This document shows, piece by piece, positions 26,422 to 39,034 of a DNA stretch of 64,000 nucleotides. The notes beneath the pieces were generated by a model. That model was not told the origin of the DNA. It ran no database searches and was given only the letters and a program-made list of their open reading frames with translations. A program made the position numbers and the translations under genes. Each line of letters opens with the position of its first letter. The first letter of the stretch is position 1. The DNA is from Monilinia fructicola (lineage: Eukaryota > Ascomycota > Leotiomycetes > Helotiales > Sclerotiniaceae). The stretch lies in NCBI GenBank assembly GCA_008692225.1, contig VICG01000006.1, positions 1,741,501 to 1,805,500 of the forward strand. Reading direction: 5' to 3'.

Positions 26422-29400
26422 TAAATAAAATAATAAATAATAATAGCAAAAAAACCCGATGATTATACAAAGATATTTTTCTAGGCTTGCAAATAATTTG
26501 TAAATGAAACTGTAAATGAATGGACGAATGAATGCTTGGGGTGTTTTTTGGGGGCTTGGATGGATGGATGGATATCGTGCTGTGCTGTGCTGGAGTAAGG
26601 AGCAAATAGAAAGTTTGGATGGATTGGGTTTTATAGTTGGGAGGTAGGTACTGTAGGAGTAGATGCGTCTGGGTCGGGGATATATTTTGAGGATTGATGC
26701 GGTGTTTGAGGGGGTGAGATTGTTGTTTATTGGGTATTTTGTACTGTATTTGCAATTGTAAAGGGAGGGGGGATCGGGAGGTTGGAACGATAGAAAGTGC
26801 TGTTATTCGGGGGTGTACGGATGGATGGATGGATGGATGGATGGATGGATGTTCTTTCTTTTGGGGGAGGGGGGGGATTGTATGGGGGTGAGATTGGTGT
26901 TTTTTATTATGAGGATATCTTATACTGAGGATTCTCATATCGATGCTTTATTACTGTTTGTAATTATCTCAGGGTTTCGAGTAGCATCGCCAGTGTATAT
27001 GCATAGAGTTCTATGTGAGCGTCGTGGCTCTCATCTGAGGTGGCTCGGGTGAGGTCGAATCGAGACGGATTTGGCGTGGTGGAAAATTGGTGACGTAGGG
27101 GCCATGGGGGTAGATTTTCGACTTTGGAGTTTCGAGTTGGTTTAGGGGTTCTTGAGACGGGCTTTTGGGTGGAGAGGGGCGGCACGGAGCGGGCAGGGGG
27201 TTAAGCGAGAAATTTCTTGGGTGTTCACGGGATGGGTTGGTGGGGGATGCACGGTACAGTAGCCTACAGTACTGTGCAGATTCTGCAGAAGGTTCTGAGA
27301 TTTTTGCTGTGTTGGAGATTTGGAAGGGAGGAGTCACTGACTCACTTTGGTGTTAAGGTTTGGGGATTCGAGGGAGGTGTGATGTTTGGTTGGTCAATGT
27401 TGATGGCCGGCTTTCGAATTGGGGTTCTGCTTTGGGTTTGGTTTGATGGGGAGAGGTGGGGAGAGGGGTCGGCGGCTGAAGTGGGTCGGAAGTGTGGTTT
27501 AGTTTTCGGGATTTTTGTACAGTATTTTGGCGGTTCCAGTACGCTAGTGAGCTAGCTACTATAACATCCATACATCCGTACATAGGTAAGCGTATGAAGT
27601 AGCAGTTGCATTACTACCTCTTTGGGAGGGGATTGAAAATTAGTATGTTTAGTGTTATAATCTTTATTCAAACAATTGTGGATATGGATCAGACGGGTAG
27701 ATCGACGGAGGATTTTATTGGGGTTGGAGATCAGGGTTCATATAGTACAGTCCACTGCTGCCCTTCGGATTCATAATTCTTCTCGAGGAGGAACGGCTCC
27801 TGCCGCATAAAATTACATACGTATTTCGGGAATTCGGAAATCGGAGATTGTTTTGTGATACCCAGGTAATGTTGGGTGGCAATGTGGATAGCTTGGGTCT
27901 GCGGCGTTCATGTACGTACATGCAGTGTAAATGTAAGGGCATCTGAGAAAGTTCACGGAGCTTGTAAGGTCTTGCTGGGGCGAACTGTAGGGGGTGGTAT
28001 GGTTTTAAGCGGCTTTCTGGACATATATCCAGTGGTTCTTGAGATGCTGATTGCTTTGAGCTGCTGAATTTAGGATCATCGTAATATCGAACGCGCATCA
28101 TCTCAAACCTTGAACATGGCATCCCTGATGCAAAGCAAGTTTTACAATAAAAGGGCGAAGTGGATAAGCTGTAAGTTCGCAGTAGACTGTACGGAGTAGG
28201 ACACTACAGTAGAGTAGAAGTGGGATGGATGGATTATTTGCATCGCATATGTGGTTCATTTCGCAAGTTATATTCATGGGTCAGCTTGGGTTCTTATTAA
28301 CTCATTCGTAATGTAAACTTTATTTCCTGGGATTTATCATTTATACTTGTAGTATCTGAGGGGTGGAAAGGAATGTGTTTTGACGAATAAATATGGTGTA
28401 TTAGTGTGAATATGGGTATGTTAGCTCTTGATGTGGATAAGATGAGATGTGCAGATAAAAAAGTATGCTCAATGCTGATACTGTAGTGTAAAGAAACCTC
28501 GTTCTGAACTCTCCGGGCCTGAGGTTAGCTTTTTTGCCAGTAGTTTATGAAGGCGGGGTAACTTTGAATACGGAGTAGATCGTGAATAACTTACGTATAT
28601 GGTTACTGAAGCGAAGAAAAGGGGGCGGGGAGAAACTGGAGAAGGGGAAGATTCAAATAGCTATGTAGATGTTAGTGAGCAAATCCATCCAACTAACAGA
28701 TTTAACATCATATCGTTATCATTTGATTTTGATATACCGAGTTTTTTGGATGATTCATTGACAATGCATGTTATCATGGTGAACTACTCAAGAGCAGAGA
28801 AAATGTGCAAGTGCTTCTTAGGAGCTTTTCCGAAATTTCGTGGTATCCTTCTCCATGACTATTAAATACAGCAGAATGTACTGTATGTTCGGTTTTTGGA
28901 TCATAACTAAAAATTAAACGATAAATATCAGATGAGATATCAAATAAGAAATATCATCATAGTATGCAAGACGAAAATTTCTTCAAAGAAAAATTTTGTC
29001 CATCATAGTCCTTAGTGATGACCGGGTGCTAATAAAATCAGCCTGAAACAGCCGACAAAAGCTTGAGATTCGAGTAGGAGTGCACTTGGAACTAAGAGAG
29101 GCCAAAGATACATAAAACTGAAAGCTACCAGCACAATGCGATTCCATGTCAAGAGCTCTTCCATCTGCGGTTCTCCTCCAAGAACTGCAGTAACTGTACA
29201 CCGATGAAGATATGCTTACCCAATACCAGATCTTGAAATCATATTTGTCACACTTGATATCAGTTGCAATAAGTTTAGCAAGAATTTAGAAGGACTAAAA
29301 GTCATGGATCTCAGAGACCTTTACCTGTAACTTGAGTTATTCTGGATTTCAACAAATAGATAAAGCCTATCTTGTGTGTATCCATTCATCCGAGGATTTG

Positions 29401-30270
29401 ACTTGTTAATATGTTCGCTCCAAAGTTGAATACTAACTCCAATCATGCAGATGATGCGTGTCTAAAAATAAAGTTACTTCCTTGCATGAAAAGCCTAACG
29501 GTAAAAAATAGGATCCGCTTGAAAATTGAATCTTCAACTTGAAAGCAGTAAAATATTGGGGTAAAGCGAAACAGGCCGTCTGGGAAAATAAGATGAATTC
29601 AAATTTATGGGAAGCATTACAGCAAAAGGACCCGAATGAAATAAGTACAATCAGGAAAGAAGAAAGTAATTAATTCATGCGCTTGGAAAGGCCTGTTATA
29701 CTCATAAACGAATGAGTAGTTGATATTTACACGTGCACTGATCACTCATCTCGACCGAGATATCTTTCTTGGTTGCCGAAATGGGCACGCATCGTTGATG
29801 GTACCAAATTTTTGGAACAAAACTTCAAGTAGACTTATCATGATACGAATTAGATTACATATTGTTTTTTCTTATTTTTGTCATTTGATACCTGGCTATT
29901 GTAGGAGTGTAGGATAGCAGTGTAGAGCTCTTATGGCCATACCCCTATTTCAACCGAGAGAATACCGGTGACTTGGCTTGGCGAGACTCTAAAAGCTCTC
30001 CTAGAGGTGCTGTTCTTGCGAACAAACAGTAGATCAAAGTCTATTTGAGAGAGAATAGTAGACCTCATTAATTCCGATGCTTCAGGCATAGAATACACCA
30101 GTACTCTAGATCTATTGCAGGGATTTAAAATACTTGTATACCTGCAAGTGATCAAAATTCAGTCCACGGCAATTATAGGTCAGTATCTGGGTCTAGATCT
30201 ATCTGCACCTATCAACTGGGTCACCATAGATCTACTCTTTAGTTCGAAATCCTTAGCTTCAAATCCCACC
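26422..30270. other. Gene-poor region, no supported gene
   Basis: Balanced composition. Many short overlapping frames on both strands (to about 135 codons) show no domain, no intron pattern and no conserved motif. GGAT tetranucleotide repeats sit at 26559-26574 and 26819-26850. An 88-codon frame at 28599-28865 is possible but nothing supports it. Confidence 0.5.
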
Positions 30271-30420
30271 CTTCTTGTGTTTCCCTTTGATGTATTGAGG
30301 ATAATTTTCCAGTTCATATCTCTCAAAGACTTCCGTGGCTTGTATCTTGTCTGCTGGGCTTTGCATGAACTTGTCGGGCCGTGCATATGCTTTGAGTGTA
30401 AATGCGCTTGGGGGCCCGGG
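30271..30420 (+). pseudogene. F-box protein relic
   Basis: A frame reading through 30271-30400 holds a readable F-box: FPFDVLRIIFQFISLKDF followed by RGLYLVCWALHELVGP. This matches the F-box pattern (LPxExLxxIFxxLxxxDLxxLxLVCKxxxxLV). Upstream sequence in frame is not F-box-protein-like, and a stop follows at 30475. Downstream to about 31.35 kb there are short leucine-rich strings in shifting frames, as expected of a decayed F-box/LRR gene. F-box proteins recruit substrates to SCF ubiquitin ligases; this one is not expected to make product. Confidence 0.45.
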
Positions 30421-30475
30421 TGGTTTTTTTTTTCGCAAAAATTGATAGTGGACTCTCTTGCTTTCAAAAGCATTT

Positions 30476-32093
30476 AGGATGCTTGTTTTCGTCCGGGTAT
30501 AGTGAATCACAAACGTGGTAGATAACGAGAAAACACTTCATACTTTCTAAGTTTTCTTCATCTTCCAAAGATTAAATGTCCTTCAGATACAGTAGATAGC
30601 ACTCACATCTTCAAGTGGCCTAGAGAAGCGAGGCCCGCTCTATCTACCACTGCATCAATGACCGAAGTTTGATCCGGCACGTTATCTTGGTAAGATTCTC
30701 TTGTACAAAGGTCTACTCAAAACTCTTTGCGCAGGCAATGGCTCTGCTTTTCGAATCTTTGCAAAGATTTTTGAGATAATATCATCCATTACAACCTCAT
30801 TGTTTGAGATGCTGTCTCACGTTCAGAAACCTTGACGGAACTCTCTGTATCGGCAGAAACCAGTCTACGCTATACATCCATCTTTTCATCAAATTCAAAG
30901 GGACATTGGATGAAAAGGTAAATTTCTACTCACTAATGAAGTCTGAAGTGAACACAGAACTTTGATGAGACTTTTTCCCAACTTGGTATTCAGTTTTGAG
31001 CCAGCCATATATCGAGATATCTCGAGGATCTGGTGCCTAAAGATAGCGTAGGGATAAAATACGATGGCTTAGTTGCTTGCCAAATCATTTTAGATGCAAT
31101 CTGATCATGGTTGGGGGACTGTAAGGCATCCACATGTGACCTTTGAAAGCTTATTTCATCATTAGAGTTCGATTGTAGGGATTTGGACTCTGTTCAAGAA
31201 CGCGATTAATTCCTATATGATCTCAATAGGCAGAATGAGTTACAAAGTCTAAGTATTGAAGCTGATATTGGAATCAAAATAGCCAATTGCAAAGAGAGAA
31301 CGGGAGCAGCTGTCCCGAATAATCAAAAGTTTGGAAACTAGGCCCAAATACTTTTCACGATGTTGGTTAGAGTAGATCCAATTGCTTGACATCGTCTAAT
31401 CCAATCAATCTATGTACTACAAGCGATGATCAAGTCATGAGCTCAAAGTATTTATGGTTTTCGTATTATGCTCATCGAGTCAAAAGACAAATCTTTTAGA
31501 ACTGTCTCTTGGTGTCTACCACGGGAATACAATTCCTATACTACAATGAGATCTACCACATAATACACAAACCAGTGCATGAATCTTTCCTTGAAGTAGC
31601 TTATGAGTGATAAGAGCTGTCTTATCCAGGAGCTCTTATCATGCACCTAGTTAGAACTTGCGGGGCCATGTCCTATTTGCGGGACGTTTTCGTGTTTCAA
31701 TTGGTCAAGGAATATGTACAACATAATTATACAACATATGCACCACATTATAATCGGGCTACGGCATTTGTTTACCTTTTTCATTGAAAGGTGCTTAGAT
31801 CTATAAAGACCTGCCTATCGTGGGCATATATCGCGAGCCTGTTACTTTTCCGTTTGAGATATGGAATTCGGAACAAATAAGAATCATATTTTGATTGTTC
31901 TCGTTATTCTGTTATCACTTGTTATCTTATACCTTGAAAGATAAGATGTTGGTTCGAATTTAGTTCATCAGGAGGTTACAGAAAGTAGAGATGCCTATCT
32001 GATATGCCCTCCTATATAGAGGTCGATTCTTTTCCCGCCCTTCGTTTCCTATCTATATTTCTCTCTTGATCTGAATTCCTCGATAATACCATA
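30476..32093. other. Decayed gene flank and promoter of the transporter gene
   Basis: To about 31.4 kb it probably contains the wreck of the F-box gene (for example an in-frame stretch NELQSLSIEADIGIKIAN near 31235-31290). The last few hundred bases are the 5' flank of the OPT gene, with a pyrimidine-rich leader (TCTCTCTTGATC) just before the start. No other gene seen. Confidence 0.4.
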
Positions 32094-34859
32094 ATGTCAC
32101 GAGTGTTTGAGAGATACCGCTCTGGAAATCCTACCGTGGTTTCAATAGGCACTCTCTCTCCCGAACAATCAGTTATAGGGTCACACATTCCATTGGCTAC
32201 TAGTGAAAAGCTAGAAGAAAAGGATGGAGCAATATCAAACGCTCGAGATGAACAAGAGGCAGAGGCAAATCGTAAATTAACAGCATTTGAGCAACTTCAT
32301 CGATGGGATCCGAATTTAGGTCAAGATCAATTGGAGGAAATAGATGATGCTATCAATAGACGGGATGCAAATGTCGAGGGAAGGATCTATGATGAAGTTT
32401 TCGAGAACTCACCCTACCCCGAAGTAAGCGACCAAAGTCCATGGTTTTCACGATATTTCTAAATTAGAAACAGGTTCGTGCAGCTGTGAGAAATTATGAT
32501 GAAGATCTTCCATGTAACACTATTCGAGCATGGGTGATAGGACTCATCCTCACCACCATAGCATCTGGTTTGAACTCCCTCTTCTCACTTCGGGCCCCTT
32601 CTTTAACGATAACGTCCATCGTCGTGCAGATGGTCGCATACCCGCTTGGAGTAAGCTGGACTATGATATTCCCCGATCGAACCTACAACACATTTGGAGT
32701 AAAATGGAATCTCAACCCTGGAAAATTCAACCTCAAGGAACACGGTCTTATAGTCATCATGGCCAATGCAGCTTTTGGTCAGGGCGTGGCATATTTTACT
32801 GACACTCTGACTGCTCAGCGAGGTTTCTACGGACAAAACTTTGGTTGGGGTTTCAATATCTTGCTTGCGTTAACAACTCAATGTATTGGATTCGGAATGG
32901 CAGGAATGATGCGGAAATTTCTTGTCGAGCCTGCATCAATGATATGGCCACAGAATCTGGTCAGCACCTCATTCATTTATGCCTTGCATGATCACAGCAA
33001 AACAGACCCTTCTAAGTCCAACGGTTGGTCTATAGCTAGATATAGATATTTCTTCTATGTTTTCACAGGGTCATTTGTCTGGTATTGGTTTCCGGGCTAT
33101 ATTGCGAACTTTCTGAGCGTTTTTGCCTTTGTTACGTGGATTCGTCCTAAAAATGTAATTATTAACCAGGTCTTTGGTGGATGGACGGGCATCTCTCTTA
33201 TTCCGATTACTTTTGATTGGACTCAGATTACTGGTAGGCCCTTGGCTCAAAGACTTGCAGCTTCATTAATACTGGCTAACCTTTCTCTAGGATATAACTT
33301 ACAGTCTCCACTCATCCCACCCTGGTTTGCAATTGCCAATACCGCAATTGGTACAATCTTTTGGTTCATGATTGTAACAGCTGGTATTCATTTCTCTGGT
33401 CAATGGTATGGGGAATGGCTACCTATCTCCGACTCGAACAGTTACGATAATACAGGGAAACATTACGATGTATCCAAAATTTTGACCCCGGAATATACCC
33501 TAGATATTGAAAAGTATAAAGTATGTATATTCTCGCTTAATGTGTAACCTCAGGGGTATGCTGACACTGATGCGATTAGGCATACAGTCCTCTGTTTTTA
33601 TCAACCACTTTTGGCCTTACGTATGGTCTTTCTTTCGCTGCGATTTCTGCAGTGATATTCCATACTATTCTATTTCATGGTCAAGAGATTGTAAGTATTT
33701 TTAACTCTGATTCGAAATTCATGAACCTGACGCCATAACCCACAGTGGATACTGGCTCGAGCCATCCGTGGAAGTTTAGACGACAACCACACTAAGATGA
33801 TGCGCAAATACAAACCTGTGCCCGGTTGGTGGTACATAGCCTTCTTCCTCGTGATGACGGCTATGTCTCTCGCAGCGGTATGCGCTTACCCTACTCACTT
33901 GACATGGTGGGCGTTAATTATCGCTCTCCTAATGTCTCTTGTGTGGACCATTCCGGTCGGAATCATCTACGCAACCACCAATATTCATTTAGGCCTCAAT
34001 GTCTTCGCCGAGTATGTAGTCGGGTATATGCTTCCAGGTCGTCCTGTAGCACTAATGTTGTTTAAAACATACGGTTACATTACCATGAATCAGGCACACG
34101 CCTTTCTATCCGATTTGAAGCTCGCTCATTACCTCAAGATTCCGCAGAGACCAGTTTTCTGGGGTCAATTAGTAGCGACAATTTGGAGCTGCCTTGTTCA
34201 ATTAGCTGTTTTAGAGTGGGCATTGGGCCATATCGAAGGAATCTGTACCAGTGACCAGAAAAACAATTTCACTTGCCCCGGTCCTCGGGTCTTCTTCAAT
34301 GCCAGCGTGATCTTTGGGTTAATTGGCCCTCAACGTATCTTCAGCACCGGAGCCATCTACGGCTCTCTACAATACTTCTGGCTAGCTGGCGCACTTCTTC
34401 CATTCCTCATATATTTCCTTTCACGGGCATTCCCCAAATCAAAGATACGATATTTCAACGCTCCGATATTCTTCGGTGGCACGTCTGAGCTTCCTCCCGC
34501 TACACCATTGAGTTATCTGAGCTGGTGTCTTTATGGATATATCTTCCAGAAATATATCAAGAATCGATGGAGAGGGTGGTGGATGCGATTTAACTTTATC
34601 ACGAGCGCGGGACTTGATGCAGGGTTGGCTATTTGCACCATTGTCATTATTGCGGCGTTGAATTTGACGGGGACTGGGTTTCCGGATGTGAGTCACTTTC
34701 TCTTCTTTTGGTTTAGATGGAACATAAAATGCTGATTAGATTCGTCAGTGGTGGGGTAATAGGACACCGGAAAATACGATGGATTATCTAGACACGGCGG
34801 TGCAGAGGAAGGTGGCTCCTGGGGAGATTTTTGGACCCCCCAAAGGAACTTGGGGGTAG
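32094..34859 (+). CDS. Oligopeptide transporter, OPT family (isp4/Opt1-like)
   Basis: Proton-coupled importer of small peptides (OPT superfamily, PT clade), expected in the plasma membrane. Five exons: 32094-32423, 32474-33520, 33580-33690, 33746-34687, 34749-34859. All introns are 50-61 nt GT-AG and give a continuous frame of about 846 residues, the normal length. Family signatures are present: SPYPEVR across the first splice junction (residues about 105-112), NPGKFNLKEH (about 191-200; consensus NPGxFxxKEH) and KIPQR (about 627-631; consensus KIPPR). A hydrophilic N-terminal arm of about 120 residues, with a WDPNL block, is followed by some 12-15 hydrophobic segments. The GPP-KGTWG C terminus precedes the stop. 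No operon-like partner. No sign of damage. Substrate specificity (peptide, glutathione or siderophore-peptide) cannot be read from the sequence. Confidence 0.93.
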
Positions 34860-36056
34860 AAGAGATTGGTTTCAGAGCGTGAGGGCTTTGTGGCTCCTTT
34901 ATGGGATAGGCTAAATGCTATAATGAGTAGACATGATATCTGGACGGAAGTGCGGATATCTATGTACCAATCATGCTAGAAAATTATGGAAATGTTGGGA
35001 TTCATTGACTCTATATTCAGCGTTCATCAAGGGCCATTTAGTGTTATGAAGCTAAGCTACGCTAAGTCGGCGAGGCACAGCAGCCATGTGATAACACTCC
35101 AGGCTATAAGATTATCAAAGTAAGATTCAGAACACGCATAGACTATGATCTGGGGCTTCATTTATCTTTAGATGTACTGAATGATTAGTACATCATTGAT
35201 ATCAACCTTTAAGTGAACTGGGCTGGGTGTTCTCTCTTGCTGTTTACATGTGGATAAAGATAAATACTGCAATCTAAATGCATAACCCTTGATTTAATCA
35301 TTCAAAAAAACTTCTCATATCACAAGAGGTGAGTTTGAGGGTAATTTATGAAGCGAGAAGCGAAGATTTCAAAATAAGACGTGTAGGAAGATTTGAGGAC
35401 AATAAAGAAACAAAAATAACCCTTTTCCCCGTAATATAACATAACTCTGAGCCAAGTATGACTTGTTATCCCGAAGAATCAGACAGTTCGACCAACTTAT
35501 TAGATCACAGTTCGCTAATTAGCCGACACAACATTTGCCAAAGTCAAACAATAATTCCAATCAAACTATATGGAAGAATGGATTTCTAGGAGAGTAGGTA
35601 ATACTAGGAGAATCTGGCTTGAAACGAGCTCCTGACTACCTGCATAAAAGTCCAGAAAGAAAGTATGAAAATCCCCAAGAAACTAGCATCACTGACTTTA
35701 GCCGCATCCCCACCCCAGCACCTTCAAAGTTCATAGTAAAATCAAAATAGGATTCAAAGATAGTAGAAGCTTAGAAAAAAGTGCTTGACTCTTCTTGGTT
35801 GATGAAATTCTGAATGAAATATGCGGCTACTGCAATAAAAATATCAGATACCATTCGACGATACAATTGCGAAGACAAGATCCCCTCATCACCCATGAAA
35901 GATAAATCCATGGCAGTAGTCTCCGGGGGAAAGTTGAGGGTCTAATAGAACCTTTGAGGAAGCTTTGATAAGATTAGAGCTATTTCCAGGTCATCAAAAT
36001 GGGCAGAAGCGACAAATAGTAAACAGCCACTGGAGAGAAGCGATCTTGGCGGATCT
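34860..36056. other. Intergenic between convergent OPT and NLR genes, no gene seen
   Basis: Moderately AT-rich, no open frame with coding character, no tRNA. It holds the 3' flanks of both genes. Confidence 0.55.
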
Positions 36057-38609
36057 TTAACTTTTGGGAGTTAATAACACGTATAGTCCCCTTAAGTCCG
36101 TTAGCAGATTTATGGGAAATTCATCTTCTGATACATCTTCTTCTTCTTCTTCAAGCTCTTTAATCCTCATTTCAATCATCTGGCGAGGCGTTGTGGAGTC
36201 ATCAAAGCGCCAGGCTGTTGAGGATGTTCGGATTTGATAGGAATCTTTCATAAAGCAATAATGCTTTAGGTGCACCAGAGGACTCTCTCTGCAACCATCG
36301 TGTATATCGACTAAATCCGTGTCGAGATTTTGCTCCGATCCAAAACAACAATTGGATCTGCTCCATGTTTCACGAAGAGCTCATAGATATCGTAGGTAGC
36401 CTCGCCTTCTACTACAAACAGAAAGCCACGTAACACTAAATACTGCCAGCAAGATACCCCTGATAGGTTTCATTAACTGAATGGCCTGATTGGATAAGCT
36501 TTGAGATGAGGTCGAGCCATGACTTGTACATTTGAGATGATTTAAGAGTGGTTGGTGAACAAGCAAGTGTGCATAGAAGTAATGGTGGCCTATCTTGTTC
36601 TGTCGATGGTGGAAGAAAGTTTTTGCTGACGTAATAGACGAGACCATATGAAGCAGCAAGACAAATTAGGTCAAGTCGCGGTTCAAGAACACATAGTCCC
36701 TCCGAACCCTCCCTGTCTTCTACCATATAGTTGTATTTATCATGCCAATCTGGATCGCACTTGGAGAGAACTTGATCCAAAATTCTGACTGAACTAATAT
36801 ACGCTTGGGCGTACTGTTTCTCATTGGGACGATTCCATTGTCTTATGTTCTGATCAATAGACTCCGCAATCAGGAAGAAAGACATAATTCTTGAACACGC
36901 CTGTTCAAAACATGACGTGTGGAAAGTCCAAGGTGGCCGGAATTGAGTGTTTAGGACTAAACTCCCCAGATGATACCGAAGCTGTATAGTTCGTACTCGA
37001 ATCCAGTTGCTTTCTTCAGCCAGCTTGTATGAAGGGGAAAAATTTATGTCCTCTCTTATGAATTCGCGAAGAGATCGATGAACTAGCCGTACAGGATACG
37101 CGATGATATTTGATTCTGATGAATTTGCAAGACTAGGACCGATAACTTCTAGGATGTTTCCACAAATCTTCTGCAAATCAGCTCCTGCTTTTATGCACCG
37201 AGCCTTGTTGTTGGATCCCCCTCTTGATTCCACATAAGATAATCTCTTAATGCCATCGAGAGACTCACTTACAAATGAAAGATCAAACAATGTTAATTCG
37301 GAATGAATTTGGGAATTAGAGTATTGACTGTGCTTATGTGGGAAACAAAACAAAGCTAAATAATCCCAGACATCGTCAGCCTTGATACCTGATGTGCGAA
37401 AAATCCTCTCGATAATCGAAGAATAGAGATCCCGTACGTCTCCAGACTGATCATTGATACATTGTTGAAGTGCATTATCATGTTCGCCGTCATCGATTTT
37501 GTCTTTTATCTCTCTCAATGTCAATGCTGCCCAGAGAAATATCCCATCGGCCTTGCCAGCAATATCATTAATCAGTGAATCTTGAACTGAACCAAACTGA
37601 AAGTGCTCTCGAGTTTCCATAATCGAAGGGGTTTTCAATTCCGCTTTGACATAATTCAATATGTCGTTCTTCGTGTAATCTTGTATCTTGAACCCGTGGG
37701 CTTCTTGAAGAAGGTGATCTGTCCCATTTTGTGGCCTGCTAGAAACACAGAGTCTTACGTTGAGAGATGAATTCGCGGCTTCTTTAACCAGAAGCTTCAA
37801 GAATAAAAGGTAATCTCTTCTGGTTGTACGATCCTCGCATTCGTCTATGCCATCAATGAATATGCATATTGTCGTGTCAGAGTCCAATTTTCTTATAACA
37901 TCTATCAAGGCTTTTTCCAATGTCTCCAACTCCCACATAAAATCTTGCATTCCACATTGTCTTCTAGTATTCTCGAAGATTGTAAAAATGGTCTGAGCCA
38001 AGCCAGGAAAATTTTATAAGAACTGGCGAAGGAGCGAGGAGAGACATCCTCGGGAAGACGTTTCATTTGGTGTGCCAAGTTCATGGAAGAAATAGCTGAT
38101 GATAGTTATAGGTGTGCTACCTGTAGTCCTAGATACTAATTCATCACATATGAACTTCATCAGAGTAGATTTTCCGGCCCCAGGCTTTCCTCGAATGTAA
38201 TAGAAGTTACTTGGAAGTCCGTGTTTCGCCCACCTGAGAAAACCGGGGCTTCGGGAGCTCTCATCCCAGATCCAATTGAATGTCTCTCCATAGGCCGATT
38301 TAATTTTCTGTGCTCGTGGATTGGCACTGGTGAGCCCTAAACTTTTGATACAATCATCTCTTTCCTTGTCATTCTGAGTAGCATGTGTATTATTTGAACC
38401 TTCACGCCCCATATATGTTAGCACTTCAATGGCAAAACTACTCGTGAGGCACTCTTACCAGTAGCATTATGACTGTAATTTGTAATGTTGTAGTAACTGC
38501 TTTGAAACGTGTTTCCGTTGTGTTGTCTAGAGTTCCCAGCCGAGATATTGCCACGGTAATTGGATGAGCTTCCTAGATCTAAGTCATTAATATAGATGCG
38601 TGATCCCAT
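36057..38609 (-). CDS. NACHT-domain NLR with N-terminal amyloid-like motif (reading frame interrupted)
   Basis: STAND/NLR receptor of the fungal HET type, probably cytosolic. Start at 38609. A 59-nt GT-AG intron (38458-38400, CTAAC branch site) separates a 50-codon first exon from the NTPase. Residues 15-36 carry the amyloid-like motif Y-x-G-N-x3-G-x5-N-G-N, matching two copies in the divergent neighbour. Next come an NPHP3-like N-terminal block (A-Y-G-E-T-F-N-W-I-W), Walker A GKPGAGKST (about 121-129), Walker B IFIDGIDECE (about 230-238) and a winged-helix-like region. The C-terminal part has ankyrin-like pieces (HGADP; LIQSGHSVNETY). Breaks: an in-frame TAA at 38016-38014 (codon 179), and from 36436 to 36057 the ankyrin-like end runs through other frames, with a possible very short intron near 36423-36454 and a single-base loss near the HGADP codons. 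It may be a null allele, a pseudogene, or consensus error. Confidence 0.75.
38502..38567 (-). other. Amyloid-like signalling motif in the NLR N terminus
   Basis: Encodes NLR residues 15-36 with the pattern N-Y-R-G-N-x3-G-x5-N-G-N. The fixed positions Y4, G6, N7, G11, N17, G18 and N19 coincide with both C-terminal repeats of the HeLo protein at 39704-39769 and 39800-39865. Confidence 0.75.
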
Positions 38610-39034
38610 TTTTTCAATTTTGCTAGCAAAGTAAGTAAAAAAGTAATCGGTTGATAAATTCTCTATTTTTGCATTTGGGGCAGGGCACTACTCGGACTAA
38701 ATCATCGAAAGGTGGGTTGGAATTCAGACTCGAACTGCTGCTTTTGTGTAATGATTTGCCTTAAATTCCGGGTAACACATGCACCTCTCTCTACTAGGTA
38801 GACATAGCCTCACCTACCGTGTACAGAGTATGACCAAACTACTAGACACACGGCATGATGCTATGATCACTCCATATCTGTTGTATCGATCATTTTGGAA
38901 AATCTAATTTCTATTATATAATGTGCCGAGGATCCACAATCTCACTGTAGTTCTTTCCACTGATCTCACAGCCTCATTTGTCTTTGCAATACATTTCTAC
39001 ACAATAGAACAATCAAGTATTTCATCTCAGAAAT
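38610..39034. promoter_or_regulatory. Shared divergent promoter of the NLR / HeLo pair
   Basis: 425 bp separate the two start codons. Near 38885-38925 there is AATTTCTATTATATAATG (TATA-like, for the plus-strand gene), and a pyrimidine-rich leader precedes the plus-strand ATG. A weak tRNA-like B-box near 38725-38745 is not convincing. Co-regulation is inferred from geometry only. Confidence 0.45.

Noticed and set aside
38690..38800. Possible tRNA or tRNA-derived element between the NLR and HeLo genes
   Set aside because: A B-box-like GTTCGAGTCTG is present, but acceptor and anticodon stems do not pair.
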